Positions 17,387-26,147 of a DNA stretch of 64,000 bases are shown piece by piece (position 1 is the first letter of the stretch; each line of letters begins with the position of its first letter). The DNA is from Spirochaetales bacterium (GTDB taxonomy: Bacteria > Spirochaetota > Spirochaetia > JABEVK01): positions 248,001 through 312,000 of the forward strand of contig CANJXC010000002.1 in the NCBI GenBank assembly GCA_947478845.1. The letters run 5' to 3'. Made by a program: the position numbers and the translations under genes. The notes beneath the pieces are model-generated. The model did not search any database, had not been told where the DNA came from, and saw only the letters and a list, made by a program, of their open reading frames with translations.

Positions 17387-18598
17387 TTAGTCGTCGCAAA
17401 ACCCATCCGAGTCGCTTTGGTTAAGGGACGGGAGGTGCTCAATCAGTACCAGGCTCAGGTCGTCCGACTTCTGATTGAGGCCGAGTTCGTGGCAGAGGTA
17501 GTTGGCCGTCTCGCTCGCATCCAGCCGTTCCTTCAAGCAGCGGCGGATCACAGCCATCGAGCCATCCGGGTCGTAATCAACCAAATTGAGCCCTTCGGGA
17601 TGGACCCCGTCGGTGAACAAGAGAACCCGAGCGCCGGGAGGAAATGGCAGTATCTCTTGTTTGTAAATAGACTTATCGAAGACGCCCAGAGGATACTGCT
17701 TCGAAGTCGCCGTGATAAAGTCTGGTCCTTTGCCCGCACTCGACTCGACCACAAACGGAGGTTGGCCCGCATTCACCCAGCGTATCATTTGGCACCCTAG
17801 GTCAAACTCCATAGCAAGAAGGGCCACAAACAGCCTTTCGCCACCAGGCTTTACCGTGCAAAGTCGTTTGTTGAACCAGTCGGCGAAGTTCTCGGGCGAG
17901 AAGTTCCCCTCTCGGAGATAGTCAGGGAAATCCGACTCCACGATGGCTTGAATGAGAGCCACCACGTAACGTGCATCGATGCTGTGCCCCGCAACATCGG
18001 CCATGATCAGCAGGAAACGGTCGTCGTCAATCCGCTTCAGGTCGACAAACTCCCCACCAAACTCAAACTCTCCGGAAATAGAACTATGGAGGTCGATCCC
18101 CAGTCGAGGGTCGCGAGGCAGTTGCCCGCGGGCAATGCGGTCGTGAAAGCGGCGGGTGCGTTTGAGCTCCTCCTCCACGTAGGAGTGGTGTTCAAGAGCG
18201 TCTATTCGCTCCTGATGCACTTGCAGGGCCCTGCGAATTTCGAGTGCCAAGCGATCGCGGTCCCACGGTTTGGTCAGAAAGGTCTGGACACCGGCATCCA
18301 AGAAATCTTGCACATGGTCGAGGTTCGCATTGCCGGTAAGAACCAGTGGCACAGTGTTGGGCCAGCGATCGGCCACCACCCTCAAGAAATCGCCTCCCTT
18401 CAAGCCGGGCATTTTGAGGTCGCTCACCAGTATGGCCACCTCGTCCCCCGATTCCTCGAGAAACTCGAGCGCCTCGGCAGCACTATGAGCGGTGGCAGGA
18501 AGCAGATGTTCCTCGCGGCAAAGGTGCCTTACTTCCCTCATCAGTGCGTCGATCACTTCGCGTTCGTCATCGACGAACAGGATGGTTTGTGTTTTCAT
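17387..18598 (-). CDS. Response regulator with SpoIIE/PP2C-type phosphatase output
   Basis: A 403-residue two-domain protein. Residues 1-125 are a receiver, with acidic pair VDDE, phospho-acceptor in LVSDLKMPG and Lys in LTKPWDRDR. Residues about 130-165 look helical and linker-like. Residues about 165-395 are a PPM/SpoIIE serine phosphatase: GGEFVDL (Glu in place of the usual Asp), MADVAGHS, FTDGVHPEG and KSDDLSLV supply the metal ligands. Such proteins normally act on anti-sigma antagonists (partner switching). GGAGGA lies before the ATG, and the start overlaps the stop frame of the decayed kinase upstream. No anti-sigma gene is nearby. Confidence 0.9.
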   Translation of the reverse strand: MKTQTILFVDDEREVIDALMREVRHLCREEHLLPATAHSAAEALEFLEESGDEVAILVSDLKMPGLKGGDFLRVVADRWPNTVPLVLTGNANLDHVQDFLDAGVQTFLTKPWDRDRLALEIRRALQVHQERIDALEHHSYVEEELKRTRRFHDRIARGQLPRDPRLGIDLHSSISGEFEFGGEFVDLKRIDDDRFLLIMADVAGHSIDARYVVALIQAIVESDFPDYLREGNFSPENFADWFNKRLCTVKPGGERLFVALLAMEFDLGCQMIRWVNAGQPPFVVESSAGKGPDFITATSKQYPLGVFDKSIYKQEILPFPPGARVLLFTDGVHPEGLNLVDYDPDGSMAVIRRCLKERLDASETANYLCHELGLNQKSDDLSLVLIEHLPSLNQSDSDGFCDD

Positions 18599-18913
18599 GT
18601 TAGTTCCTCCAACGAGCTTTCAGAAGTCGGTTCCTTGTCAACAGGCAATTGCACGGTAAAGCAGGCTTCCATGCCGGACGTCGACCCCACCCAAGAATGC
18701 CGCCAGAAACCGCGTCGCCAAAACCAAAATCTCCTCGGAACGCTCTCTGATCCGGTCACGGAGATCTTCCCGAAACCCGCTTCCCCGGATGCGGTCGAGA
18801 ACCCCCGCCTGACTTCCTGCATGGCGGCCCTGGGGCCCCGGGGTCAGCCTGTGGGAAAGGGCCCTAAGGTGCAGCTGATCATCATCAACCAAAAGGAGCC
18901 TGTATTCGTCCAT
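18595..18913 (-). pseudogene. Remnant of a hybrid receiver/histidine kinase
   Basis: The first 20 codons encode MDEYRLLLVDDDQLHLRAL, a textbook receiver start, behind a good -10 hexamer. The frame then runs into sequence that resembles parts of a HATPase domain spread over three frames: SGFREDLRDRI (like the GxGI..DRIFEPFF box), GDFGFGDAVSGGILG (like GTGLGLAVSxGI) and STSGMEACFTVQLP (like STPGxGTCFxVxLP). The last frame stops at 18595 with a TGA that overlaps the downstream ATG, as an intact kinase would. I read this as a kinase gene with a large internal deletion and at least two frameshifts. A short orphan peptide cannot be excluded. Confidence 0.6.
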
Positions 18914-18919
18914 AGGGTA

Positions 18920-18925
18920 AGTATA
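18920..18925 (-). promoter_or_regulatory. -10 hexamer for the kinase remnant
   Basis: TATACT is followed by six bases and then the ATG at 18913, the leaderless geometry. The perfect 10-bp palindrome AGTGCGCACT (18925-18934) overlaps its upstream edge and could be an operator. No good -35 is seen. Confidence 0.45.
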
Positions 18926-19031
18926 GTGCGCACTGTGCAATTTTGAGGCAGCAATTTGTTGACAAGCCAGTTGCAGCTTCTGGATTAGACGCTCGTCCTG
19001 TTATCCGCTAAGATGCTTTTCAGAGGCCCTG

Positions 19032-20780
19032 ATGTACCGCTGGTTCTGGAGTTTCCTGCACCCCTACCGATTTCTTATGGCTGGAGCTTTGGTATTGACG
19101 GTGTTTACCAGTGCCCTTGGCATGGTCAATCCGTCTCTCACGGGCATTCTCGTCGACAAGGTGGTTCTGGGGCGCGATTTCAAACTTCTCTGGGTGCTGC
19201 TGGGTTTGCTCCTCGGGGCTACTGTGATCCGCATGGCCTTGCGTTACCTCTTTGTCATGAGTTTTGAGCATGTGAGCCAGCGCCTGGTGAAAAACCTGCG
19301 CGAACACCTGTTCACCCGTATTCAGCATCTGGACTTTGCGTACTTCGACCGCACTCGGACCGGTGACCTCATGTCGCTGATGACCAGTGACCTCGATATG
19401 TGCAGGCACATGATCAGCTGGGTCACCTACCAAAGCTTCGAAAACGCGCTGGTTTTTGTGTTCTCTGTGTCGGTGCTGTTCACCATTCATGCTGGCCTCA
19501 CCGCCATTTTGCTGCTGGCGACACCGTTCATCGGTGTCTCTGCGTATTACCTGATCAAGGAAGTCCGTCCGCAGTTCAGCCTGGTGCGCGCGCAATTCTC
19601 CAAACTCAATTCGGTGGTTCAGGAAAACATCGCGGGCAACCGTGTTGTGAAGGCTTTCGTCCGCGAAGAGGAAGAACTACGGAAGTTCCGGGCCGAGAAC
19701 GACGAATATCGCAACCGCAACCTCGAAGCCTCCCGGGTGTGGGGAAAATACATTCCCCTCATCGAGGGGTTTTCAGGATTGCTCATGGTGATCATGGTGC
19801 TTGGAGGCGGCTGGCTGATCCTGGAACACCAGATGACTGTGGGCTCTCTGGTTGTGTTCACCGGCCTCGTATGGGCCCTCACCCAACCCTTGCGAATGAG
19901 TGGCTGGCTGATCAACGACTTGCAGCGCTTTCTGGCCAGCTTGGAGCGTTTGTTCGAACTGAGCCGGGTGGAGAGTTCTATTCTTGCACCCGAACACCCC
20001 CGTTTGGGAACTGGTCCAACCCGGGGCAAGTTTGAGTTCCGTGGGGTCGATTTCGCCTACGGCGAACAGTTGGTGCTTCAAGGCATTTCCTTCACCGTGG
20101 AATCCGGACAAACCGTGGGAATCATTGGTCCCACCGGTTCGGGCAAGAGCACGTTGATGCGCCTGTTGGCGCGGTTTCAGGACCCGACTGTGGGCCAGGT
20201 GTTGCTCGATGGGACCGACCTGAGGCAATGGCCGGTGGAGGAGGTGCGAAGGTCGGTGGGCTACGCCATGCAGGATGTGTTCCTGTTTTCCGATACCCTC
20301 GAAGGGAACCTGGTTTTTGGGCGCCCCCAGGCCACCGTCGAACAGGCCATCGTGGCGGCTAAGCAGGCGCAAGCGCATGAGTTTATCGCCAAGCTGGAAG
20401 ACGGCTACGACACCATCGTGGGGGAGCGCGGCATAGGGCTCTCTGGTGGCCAGCGCCAGCGAGTTGCCTTGGCCCGACTGCTGTTGGCCGACCCCCCTGT
20501 GATGGTTCTCGACGATACCACCAGTGCGGTAGACCTCGAAACCGAAGAACACCTACAGCAGACGATGCGGCACCTGCACGGGCAGAAAACTGTCTTCATT
20601 GTCGCCCACCGGATTTCTACCATCGCCCACGCTGACCTCATTCTCGTCCTCCAAGAGGGACGTTTGACTCAGTCGGGCCGCCATGAGGACTTGATTCAAC
20701 AACCGGGTTGGTACCGGGACGTCCATTTCCACCAACTCGGTGGAGAAGCCGACCCGCAAGGGGCCACTGTTGGCGCGTAA
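19032..20780 (+). CDS. Heterodimeric ABC exporter subunit with degenerate ATP site
   Basis: A 582-residue half-transporter: six-helix membrane domain (about 1-320), then an ABC domain with Walker A GPTGSGKST, signature LSGGQRQRVALARLL and Walker B MVLDDTTSAVD. The catalytic Glu after Walker B is Asp, as in the degenerate half of TM287/288- and LmrCD-type exporters. The next gene has the canonical Glu, so the two form a heterodimer. Substrate is unknown; drugs or lipids are usual for the family. AGAGG precedes the ATG. TAAGAT at 19009-19014 may be its -10. Confidence 0.92.
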   Translation: MYRWFWSFLHPYRFLMAGALVLTVFTSALGMVNPSLTGILVDKVVLGRDFKLLWVLLGLLLGATVIRMALRYLFVMSFEHVSQRLVKNLREHLFTRIQHLDFAYFDRTRTGDLMSLMTSDLDMCRHMISWVTYQSFENALVFVFSVSVLFTIHAGLTAILLLATPFIGVSAYYLIKEVRPQFSLVRAQFSKLNSVVQENIAGNRVVKAFVREEEELRKFRAENDEYRNRNLEASRVWGKYIPLIEGFSGLLMVIMVLGGGWLILEHQMTVGSLVVFTGLVWALTQPLRMSGWLINDLQRFLASLERLFELSRVESSILAPEHPRLGTGPTRGKFEFRGVDFAYGEQLVLQGISFTVESGQTVGIIGPTGSGKSTLMRLLARFQDPTVGQVLLDGTDLRQWPVEEVRRSVGYAMQDVFLFSDTLEGNLVFGRPQATVEQAIVAAKQAQAHEFIAKLEDGYDTIVGERGIGLSGGQRQRVALARLLLADPPVMVLDDTTSAVDLETEEHLQQTMRHLHGQKTVFIVAHRISTIAHADLILVLQEGRLTQSGRHEDLIQQPGWYRDVHFHQLGGEADPQGATVGA

Positions 20781-22536
20781 CAAGTTCGATGTAGACGAAG
20801 AGTTGAGCGAAGAGTTCAACATCCACGCTGTGCGCCGGATCTTGGCCTACCTTGGCCCGTACCGCGGCATGGTCAGTTTCGCTGTGGTTCTCATGATCGT
20901 CGCGAGCTTTATGGCCCTCCTTCCTCCCTGGCTGATTCAGCAGGCACTCGATGTGGCGTTGCCCAAGGGTGACGTCGGCTATTTGGTAGAGCTTTCCCTT
21001 GCCATTCTGGTGACGGTGGTCGTGGGAGCTGGAGCGTTGTATTTCCGAATCCGGGTCATGAACCGCATAGGCCAGAATGTCATCCATAATCTGCGTGGTG
21101 ATATTTTTGCCCGCTTGCAGGAACTTCCCTTCAGCTATTTTGACTCACGCCCGCACGGGAAAATCCTCATCCGGGTGGTGAACTACGTCAATTCGCTGTC
21201 GGATTTGCTCTCCAACGGGCTGATCAACCTCATCGCCGACCTGTTCAGCCTCGTGTTCATCGTAGGCTTCATGCTGGTGCTCGACCTCCGCCTCACCTTG
21301 ATCTGTCTCACTGTTTTGCCCGTGCTTTTCGCAGCCATCTTGTTGATGCAGCGACGCCAGCGCATGGCTTTCCAAGATCTCAGCCGCAAGCAGTCTAACC
21401 TCAACGCCTACCTGCACGAGAGCCTTTCGGGCATCAAAATCACCCAAAGCTTTGCCCGTGAGGCCGAAACCGAGAGCATTTTCGGCCGGGTGGGCGAGGC
21501 ATGGCGTAGCAGTTGGATGAAGGCCGTGGGAATCATGTTTGCCACTTGGCCGGTGATCGAAATCCTTTCGGTCTTTGGGGTGTGTCTGGTGTACGTGGCC
21601 GTGGTTGACTGGTTCCGCGACGCCATAAGCGTGGGGGTTATCGTGGCCTTCGTGGGCTACATCTGGCGGTTTTGGGCTCCCATCAACACCATCGGGCAGT
21701 TCTACACCAGTTTGGTGCAGTCAGCCGCCTATCTGGAACGGATTTTCGAGACCATCGACGAGCCTTCGGCCATCGTGGACGCCCCCGGCGCCCTCGAGGT
21801 AGCCAAGGTGCGCGGCGAAGTGGAGTTCCGCAGCGTGGATTTCTCTTACGATACGGGTGCACCCGTGCTACGGGCGCTGAGTTTTCACGTGCACCCGGGC
21901 CAGACCATCGCCTTGGTTGGTGCCACCGGCGCGGGCAAAACCACCATCGTCAATCTGCTCAGCCGTTTCTACTCCCCCAGTGCTGGTGTTCTCCTGCTCG
22001 ACGGAGTACCCCTCGATCAGTTCCTTCTCTCGTCCTTGCGTCGCCATGTGGGCGTGATGAGCCAAGACAATTTCCTGTTTTCGGGCACCATTGCCGACAA
22101 CATCCGCTATGGCAAGCTTGAAGCGACCGACGCCGAAATTGAAGCGGCGGCCCGCGCCATCCACGCGCACGATTTCATCGAAAAATTGCCCGAAGGTTAC
22201 AACACGCCGGTGAGCGAGCGAGGCTTGCGCCTTTCGATGGGCCAGCGCCAGCTCATCAGTTTCGCCCGAGCCCTGCTGGCTGACCCGGCGATACTTATTC
22301 TTGATGAGGCAACGAGTTCCGTTGATACCGAGACCGAGCGGCTGGTGCAAAGAGGCTTGGCGCACCTGCTCGACGGCCGCACGAGTTTCGTCATTGCCCA
22401 CCGCCTGAGCACCATACAGAATGCCGACCGCATTTTTGTGATCGACGAGGGCAAGATCGTGGAAGAGGGCAAGCACCGCGAACTTCTCGCCCGCGGTGGT
22501 GCCTACTCGAGGCTCAACGGAGCCGGAGGGCGCTGA
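20740..22536 (+). CDS. Heterodimeric ABC exporter subunit with catalytic ATP site
   Basis: Partner of the preceding gene, 598 residues if the GTG at 20740 is used (41-nt overlap). A TTG at 20770 behind AAGGGG would give 588. Six-helix membrane domain, then Walker A GATGAGKTT, Walker B ILILDEATSSVD with catalytic Glu, and H-loop IAHRLST. Its signature motif is LSMGQRQL rather than LSGGQ. In a head-to-tail dimer that altered signature faces the first subunit's defective Walker B, so one site is degenerate and the other active. Confidence 0.92.
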   Translation: MEKPTRKGPLLARNKFDVDEELSEEFNIHAVRRILAYLGPYRGMVSFAVVLMIVASFMALLPPWLIQQALDVALPKGDVGYLVELSLAILVTVVVGAGALYFRIRVMNRIGQNVIHNLRGDIFARLQELPFSYFDSRPHGKILIRVVNYVNSLSDLLSNGLINLIADLFSLVFIVGFMLVLDLRLTLICLTVLPVLFAAILLMQRRQRMAFQDLSRKQSNLNAYLHESLSGIKITQSFAREAETESIFGRVGEAWRSSWMKAVGIMFATWPVIEILSVFGVCLVYVAVVDWFRDAISVGVIVAFVGYIWRFWAPINTIGQFYTSLVQSAAYLERIFETIDEPSAIVDAPGALEVAKVRGEVEFRSVDFSYDTGAPVLRALSFHVHPGQTIALVGATGAGKTTIVNLLSRFYSPSAGVLLLDGVPLDQFLLSSLRRHVGVMSQDNFLFSGTIADNIRYGKLEATDAEIEAAARAIHAHDFIEKLPEGYNTPVSERGLRLSMGQRQLISFARALLADPAILILDEATSSVDTETERLVQRGLAHLLDGRTSFVIAHRLSTIQNADRIFVIDEGKIVEEGKHRELLARGGAYSRLNGAGGR

Positions 22537-22561
22537 GTCTGAACCCCTTGAAGACGCCGGC

Positions 22562-23461
22562 TCAGAACCGCTGTTCGCGGATGTAGGGTATCCCCAACGC
22601 CTGCGGTGCCCTCGACATTCGATGTTGCGTGCGCCAACCCACCAAAATGAGCACCGCGATGGTTAGCAGGTAGGGAAGCATCTTGAGAAAGTACGGTGGT
22701 ACGGTGCTCCCTGCCAATTGGAGGCGGAAGCCGAGGGTGTCGAGGAAGCCAAAAAACCAGCAAGCCGCCAGGGCTCCTAGCGGGTTCCAGCGCGCAAAGA
22801 TGACTAAAGCGATGGCAATCCAGCCCCGGCCGGTGGTCATACCCTCTATCCACGTGGGAGAAAACACCATCAGGAGGTTGGCTCCACCGAGGCCCATCAG
22901 CATCGAACCCGCGATGACAGCGAAATAGCGCATTCCCTGCACACGGATGCCCATCACGTCGGCCGTTGCTGGGTTGTCGCCTACCGCCTTTAGGTGAAGG
23001 CCGAAACTGGTGTGAAAAAACGCGATCTGCAGTACCACTACCAGAGCTAGGCTCGACAAGGTGAACAGGTCCACCTGACCAAGAACGCCGAAGTCAAACT
23101 TCGGCACCGCGCCGGAAAGCGGAATACCGGTGATAGCCTTGCCGAGGTAGGCCGACAGGCCGCCGCCGAACAGGGTGAGGGCAAGCCCGCTCACAATTTG
23201 GTTGGCACGCAAGGTGACGGTGAGGAAGGCATGAAGCAGGCCAAGGAGTCCACCTACCAGAAGAACCGCCAGCAACGTGACTGGCAAGCTCGAAGTGGCC
23301 AGGTACACCCCGGCCGCGGTAACCGCCCCCATCAACATCAGGCCTTCGGCCCCTAGTTGTATGATTCCTGCTTTCTCGATAAAGATTCCGCCGAGGGTGA
23401 CGAACAAAAGCGGGGTCCCCGAAGCCACCGCCGCAGTGAGCAGTTGAGTGAACAGTTCCAT
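22562..23461 (-). CDS. Nucleoside-type ABC importer permease (second)
   Basis: A 299-residue membrane protein of the BPD_transp_2 family (YufQ/NupQ or sugar-type permeases), with about eight to nine helices. The conserved GGIFIEKAGIIQLGAEGLMLMGA near residue 24 and NPATADVMGIRVQGMRY in the cytoplasmic loop are diagnostic. It follows the other permease with the start overlapping its stop by one base. With the dual ATPase and the Bmp protein it should import nucleosides; the substrate is inferred from the Bmp gene next door. Confidence 0.88.
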   Translation of the reverse strand: MELFTQLLTAAVASGTPLLFVTLGGIFIEKAGIIQLGAEGLMLMGAVTAAGVYLATSSLPVTLLAVLLVGGLLGLLHAFLTVTLRANQIVSGLALTLFGGGLSAYLGKAITGIPLSGAVPKFDFGVLGQVDLFTLSSLALVVVLQIAFFHTSFGLHLKAVGDNPATADVMGIRVQGMRYFAVIAGSMLMGLGGANLLMVFSPTWIEGMTTGRGWIAIALVIFARWNPLGALAACWFFGFLDTLGFRLQLAGSTVPPYFLKMLPYLLTIAVLILVGWRTQHRMSRAPQALGIPYIREQRF

Positions 23462-24519
23462 CAGGCAGCCTCCCTGCGTCGTACCCGGACCTTGCCCAGA
23501 ATACTCCCTGCAATCAGGAAGAACAAAACCGCGCCTTGAAGCAAGTTGCTGATGGAGGATGGAAGTCCGAGCGTCTGCACGCTATAGCCGCCCACAATGA
23601 GTCCGCCAAAGAGCACCGCGCTTACGACGATGCCGAAGGGGTTGAGCCTGGCAATCCACGCAACGATAATGGCGGTGTAGCCGTAGCCGGGGCTAATTCC
23701 ATATAAAAGACGGTGGGCCACACCCGATACCTCAGCCATTCCTCCTAAACCTGCCAAGCCGCCGGATAGTAGCATCACCAGGACGGCATAGCTCTTGATA
23801 TTGACCCCCGCGTGCCGCGCCGCTTCGGAGTTAGCGCCCAAAAGGCGCAGCTCGTAGCCCCATCGGGTCTTCTGCACAAACACCCAGGCGGCGACCACGG
23901 CTACCAGAGCCAGGAGCAACCCCATATGCAAGCGCGAGTTACCCCAAACAGGGAGGCTTTCGGCGGCGGTGAAAGCAGGCGTGCCGGGAAAGTTCTTCCC
24001 GGCCGGGTCGCGCCAGGGTCCGTACACCACAAAGTCGAGGGCCTGAAGCGCCACATAGTTGAGCATGAGGCTGATGATGAGCTCGTTAACTCCAAAGAGA
24101 ACCTTCGGTAGCGCCGTAAACAGGCCCCAAAGCGCACCAGAGGCGATGCCGGCCAACACCATGAGGGGGAGGGCGCTCCACGCGGGCAAACCGGGCAAAT
24201 AAACGGTGATGGCTGTGGCGGCCATGGCTCCGGCCACGAACTGGCCCTCGGCGCCGATGTTCCAAACCTGAATGCGGTAGGCCAGACTCACCCCCAAACC
24301 GCACAGCATAAGCGGTATGGCCTTTACCAGGGTCTCGGTGAGGCCGAACTCGGTGCCAAAGGCTCCTGTGAGCATCTTGGCGTATACGGTGGCCGCGTTT
24401 TTTCCCGTGGCCAGGATGAAAACCGCTACCAGCGAAAAAGCCAAAAGCAACGCCACGATGGTGACCCACCAGGGCGACTCCCGCCCCGAGGGGTCGAGTT
24501 CCAACCGGTACTTGTTCAT
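23461..24519 (-). CDS. Nucleoside-type ABC importer permease (first)
   Basis: A 352-residue BPD_transp_2 permease (YufP/NupP-like). Motifs: LCGLGVSLAYRIQVWNIGAE near residue 75, the ALWGLFTALPKVLFGVNEL cytoplasmic block and the loop NSEAARHAGVNIKSY. About nine helices. The start overlaps the ATPase stop by four bases, and the end overlaps the next permease by one. Works as a heterodimeric channel with the 299-residue permease. Confidence 0.88.
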   Translation of the reverse strand: MNKYRLELDPSGRESPWWVTIVALLLAFSLVAVFILATGKNAATVYAKMLTGAFGTEFGLTETLVKAIPLMLCGLGVSLAYRIQVWNIGAEGQFVAGAMAATAITVYLPGLPAWSALPLMVLAGIASGALWGLFTALPKVLFGVNELIISLMLNYVALQALDFVVYGPWRDPAGKNFPGTPAFTAAESLPVWGNSRLHMGLLLALVAVVAAWVFVQKTRWGYELRLLGANSEAARHAGVNIKSYAVLVMLLSGGLAGLGGMAEVSGVAHRLLYGISPGYGYTAIIVAWIARLNPFGIVVSAVLFGGLIVGGYSVQTLGLPSSISNLLQGAVLFFLIAGSILGKVRVRRREAA

Positions 24520-26030
24520 GTGACGCCCGCCATCATCATTCCCAGTTGTTCGCGGTCGGCTCGCTCGTGGGTCATCTCCCCCATCACCCGCCCGGCGAAA
24601 AGTACCACGATGCGGTCGGCCAGCAGCAGAAGTTCATCGAGGTCTTCACTAATCAACAGGACGCTGCGCCCCTCAGCACGAAGCCCGAGCAGGAGGTTAT
24701 GCACGGCGTCGGTGGCTCCCACGTCGAGGCCCTGGCTAGGGTGGACGGCAATCAGAAGATGAGGACGCTGGTGGATTTCGCGTGCGAACAAGAGTTTTTG
24801 CTGATTACCGCCCGACATCTGCTTCACGGGTGCGTCCAAATGGGCCGTCCGAACGTCGAATTGCTCCACCAACCCCTGACTCCACAGGCGGTTGAGGGCT
24901 GTGCGCAGAAACCCAAGGTTGGCGCGCTCGTCGCTATGGTAGCTTTTCACCAAAAGGTTGTCGACCGAACCCAAGCCGCCAGCCAACCCGGAGATCATGC
25001 GGTCTTCGGGCACGTGGGCAATTCCCTGCTTGATCGAACCGCGTACCGAGGGCCCCTTCCAGCGGAACTCCCGGAAGGTGATGGTTCCGCTCTTCCAAAC
25101 ATGCAGGCCAGCGAGCACTTCGGCCAGCTCTTTTTGGCCGTTGCCGGCTACCCCGGCAATACCCACGATTTCGCCGGTGTTCAGCGTCAGCGAAACCTCA
25201 TCGAGGGCGTGGCGTCCACGGTCGGAGACAACCGTCACTTTGTCCATGATCAACAGGGGCTCCCCAGGCTCGCGGGGTACCCGTGTTTTGGGTGGGGAGC
25301 GGTCTTGCCCTACCATGAGGCGGGCTATCTCCCGCTCGCTAGTTTGCGCCCGGTCGAGCGTGGCAAGCATTTGGCCCTTGCGCATCACCGAGATGCGGTC
25401 GGCCACCGCCATCACTTCCTTGAGTTTGTGGGTGGTAAGAATGATAGTTTTTCCCTCGGACTTGAGCTTTCTCAAGGTGGCAAACAGCTGATCAGCCTCT
25501 GCGGGGGTCAACACCGACGTCGGTTCGTCGAGAATGAGAACGCTGTTGCCGCGGTACAGGCATTTGACAATTTCTACCCGCTGTTGCTCGCCCACCGAAA
25601 GCCGGGCCACAGGGCGGCCGGCCGCAAACGGAAGACCCACCCGGAGGGCCAAAGCCTCAATCTCCCTGGTTTTGCGTTCCATCCAGCGTCGGGTGCGCCA
25701 AAACGGACTGGAGTCACCCAACACAACGTTTTCGGCCGCGGTAAGAGTTTGGACGAGGCGGAAGTTTTGAAACACCATGCCGATGCCGAGTTTGGCCGCA
25801 TCCTTGGGCGAATGGATTTTTACCGCGGTGCCGTTCATGCGGATTTCGCCGCTCGTGGGCCGATACACCCCCGAGAGCATACACATCACGGTACTTTTTC
25901 CCGCGCCGTTCTCGCCCAGGAGGGCATGAATCTCGCCCTTCGCCAAGCTTAAGTTGACGTGGTCGCTAGCTAAGACGGTGCCGAACTGCTTCACCAGATT
26001 GTGGAACTCAACCGCAGGCAAACCGTCCAT
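24516..26030 (-). CDS. Nucleoside-type ABC importer ATPase (duplicated domains)
   Basis: A 504-residue protein with two ABC domains, as in YufO/NupO and RbsA-type ATPases. Domain 1 has Walker A GENGAGKST, signature LSVGEQQRVEIVK and Walker B VLILDEPTSV. Domain 2 starts near residue 255 with the degenerate Walker A GVAGNGQKE usual for the second half, and signature MSGGNQQKLLFAREI. It is the first gene of the ATPase-permease-permease operon, divergent from the bmp gene. Possible -10 TAGGAT at 26051-26046 (minus) with a short G-rich leader. Confidence 0.92.
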   Translation of the reverse strand: MDGLPAVEFHNLVKQFGTVLASDHVNLSLAKGEIHALLGENGAGKSTVMCMLSGVYRPTSGEIRMNGTAVKIHSPKDAAKLGIGMVFQNFRLVQTLTAAENVVLGDSSPFWRTRRWMERKTREIEALALRVGLPFAAGRPVARLSVGEQQRVEIVKCLYRGNSVLILDEPTSVLTPAEADQLFATLRKLKSEGKTIILTTHKLKEVMAVADRISVMRKGQMLATLDRAQTSEREIARLMVGQDRSPPKTRVPREPGEPLLIMDKVTVVSDRGRHALDEVSLTLNTGEIVGIAGVAGNGQKELAEVLAGLHVWKSGTITFREFRWKGPSVRGSIKQGIAHVPEDRMISGLAGGLGSVDNLLVKSYHSDERANLGFLRTALNRLWSQGLVEQFDVRTAHLDAPVKQMSGGNQQKLLFAREIHQRPHLLIAVHPSQGLDVGATDAVHNLLLGLRAEGRSVLLISEDLDELLLLADRIVVLFAGRVMGEMTHERADREQLGMMMAGVT

Positions 26031-26147
26031 AAAACCCCCCAGCGCATCCTATCCAAGGTTAACAGAAATGTCACCCAAATATGCCTTCCCCAACGCCGAC
26101 AAATCTGCCATTCTTCGGAAGAATTTCTGTCTCTTCGAGGAGGAAAA

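Noticed and set aside
17948-18946. A 332-codon plus-strand frame opposite the REC-PP2C gene
   Set aside because: The real gene on the other strand carries all receiver and phosphatase motifs; the antisense product matches nothing.
18959-18987. A perfect TTGACA at 18959-18964 upstream of the ABC exporter
   Set aside because: At 17-18 bp spacing the -10 positions read GGATTA or GATTAG, which are poor; TAAGAT at 19009-19014 fits the gene start better.
24546-25952. A 468-codon plus-strand frame opposite the importer ATPase
   Set aside because: Antisense shadow of a highly conserved ABC protein, with His- and Arg-rich nonsense composition.
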